Source: CAZVIK01 sp964627045 (lineage in GTDB: Bacteria; Acidobacteriota; Terriglobia; Bryobacterales; Bryobacteraceae). From it: a stretch of 5,218 nucleotides of DNA. The translations under genes and the position numbers were made by a program. The DNA lies in assembly GCA_964627045.1 (NCBI GenBank), contig CAZVIK010000257.1:1-5218 (forward strand), in the 5' to 3' direction. The notes beneath the pieces are model-generated. The model had not been told where the DNA came from. It was given only the letters and a program-made list of their open reading frames with translations, and searched no databases. This document shows, piece by piece, positions 4,656 to 5,218 of this stretch (its first letter is position 1; each line of letters opens with the position of its first letter).

Positions 4656-5218
4656 AAGCTCGCGGACAGTTCGATAGCGTCGAGCCACTGCTCTCGCAAC
4701 TCGTCCGTCACGAAGAAGAACACGACGAGTCCCGGCAGTTCTTGGCATTTCTGGATGTTCGCTTGGATGTCTGATTTGCCGGTTTCTATCTCGACGAACA
4801 CCTCGTGCTCGCCCTTCGTCGCGTGGAGGTCGACAAAGCCGCTTGGGACGGCATACTCGTCCGTGACGGTGTACCCGTGTCGCTCCAGGATTCCACGGAG
4901 AGTTTCTCTCCAGTACTCGTGTGCTGCGCCACCACGACGCCACGAGGGGACCTCGACGCCCAGTCGTGCTAGCTGTTCCTCGCCCGTTGGTGTGAGCGTG
5001 AGAATCTTCACCCGACCCGTGGCGGTCGGGACCTCTTCGAACACCGCAAACTCCTTTGCGATAATCCCGTCCTTCACGCTGTTCCCGGTCTTTGGGTTCC
5101 ACCCCAACCGCTCGTAGCGAGCCGTGACGCCGGCAATCGGGTGCTCAGCGATATCCCGTAGGAGAGCGCCTTCCTTCTCGGACACCACTGTCGGGGCCTC
5201 GTCCACTGGTGCTGGTGG
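4601..5218 (-). CDS. C-terminal part of a HerA/VirB4-like ATPase or similar: winged helix plus PD-(D/E)XK nuclease-like domain (partial)
   Basis: The frame is open to the right edge and the residues there (PPAPVDEAP) read like a linker, so this is probably the end of a larger protein. A GTG at 5206 (201 residues) is the only nearby start and has no ribosome binding site. Numbering from that GTG, residues about 8-85 look like a winged helix: EGALLRDIAEHPIAGVTARY, then KILTLTPTGEEQLARLGV. Residues about 95-165 look like a PD-(D/E)XK fold: HEYWRETLRGILERHGY, then GFVDLHA with D126 and VEIETGKSD with E139, E141 and K144. This pair is familiar from C-termini of haloarchaeal HerA/VirB4-like ATP-binding proteins of mobile elements; the ATPase itself is outside the window, so that link is inferred. 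A free-standing nuclease or transcription regulator is the alternative. Confidence 0.75.
   Translation of the reverse strand, partial: PPAPVDEAPTVVSEKEGALLRDIAEHPIAGVTARYERLGWNPKTGNSVKDGIIAKEFAVFEEVPTATGRVKILTLTPTGEEQLARLGVEVPSWRRGGAAHEYWRETLRGILERHGYTVTDEYAVPSGFVDLHATKGEHEVFVEIETGKSDIQANIQKCQELPGLVVFFFVTDELREQWLDAIELSASFQSVSPIAMEAVTEWLQS

Noticed and set aside
1..5218. CRISPR array, insertion sequence ends or transposase
   Set aside because: No regularly spaced repeats and no transposase-like protein were seen; the repeats found are hairpins and short dispersed words.

Overview
The window looks like an accessory region from a halophilic archaeon, probably a plasmid, integrated element or provirus remnant. 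The archaeal signs are a BRE/TATA promoter about 25 bases before an ATG with no leader or ribosome binding site (1845-1885), acidic stretches in the first protein, and a last gene resembling the C-terminal part of the HerA/VirB4-like ATPases of haloarchaeal mobile elements. The element signs are an ArdC-type antirestriction protein, many unrecognised small genes, and an assembly gap.

Layout. 12-500 (+) is an unrecognised acidic protein, possibly cut at its N-terminus. 501-673 is a convergent intergenic stretch with two small hairpins. 674-1465 (-) is an ArdC-like protein with an ssDNA-binding N-terminal domain and an HExxH metallopeptidase-like C-terminal domain. 1466-1884 is a long divergent intergenic region. 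Its half next to ardC holds four hairpins in a row. The other half holds a palindromic TATA-like element and the leaderless promoter of the rightward cluster.

1885-4655 (+) is a tightly packed run of membrane-protein genes: a 2-TM protein, a 3-TM protein, a small charged helical protein, a protein with at least 5 TM segments interrupted by N's, a decayed second copy of the small charged gene, a frameshifted 6-TM protein, and a truncated 1-TM protein. Several junctions resemble one another. Both small-gene/membrane-gene junctions overlap by exactly 14 nt, and the starts at 2610 and 4370 share a block of bases. The run therefore looks like an expanded array of related units that is now partly decayed or mis-assembled. 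I do not recognise any of these membrane families.

4601-5218 (-) is the C-terminal part of a protein that runs off the right edge, with a winged-helix-like region followed by a PD-(D/E)XK nuclease-like domain. It converges on the cluster and overlaps its last gene by 55 bases.

How the parts work together is inference. ArdC and the possible HerA/VirB4-type protein fit an element that moves between cells and protects its DNA on entry. The role of the membrane cluster is unknown. Several breaks lie in a short distance (gap 3115-3124, stop 3571, frameshifts near 3888 and 4391), so every gene model between 3081 and 4655 is provisional.
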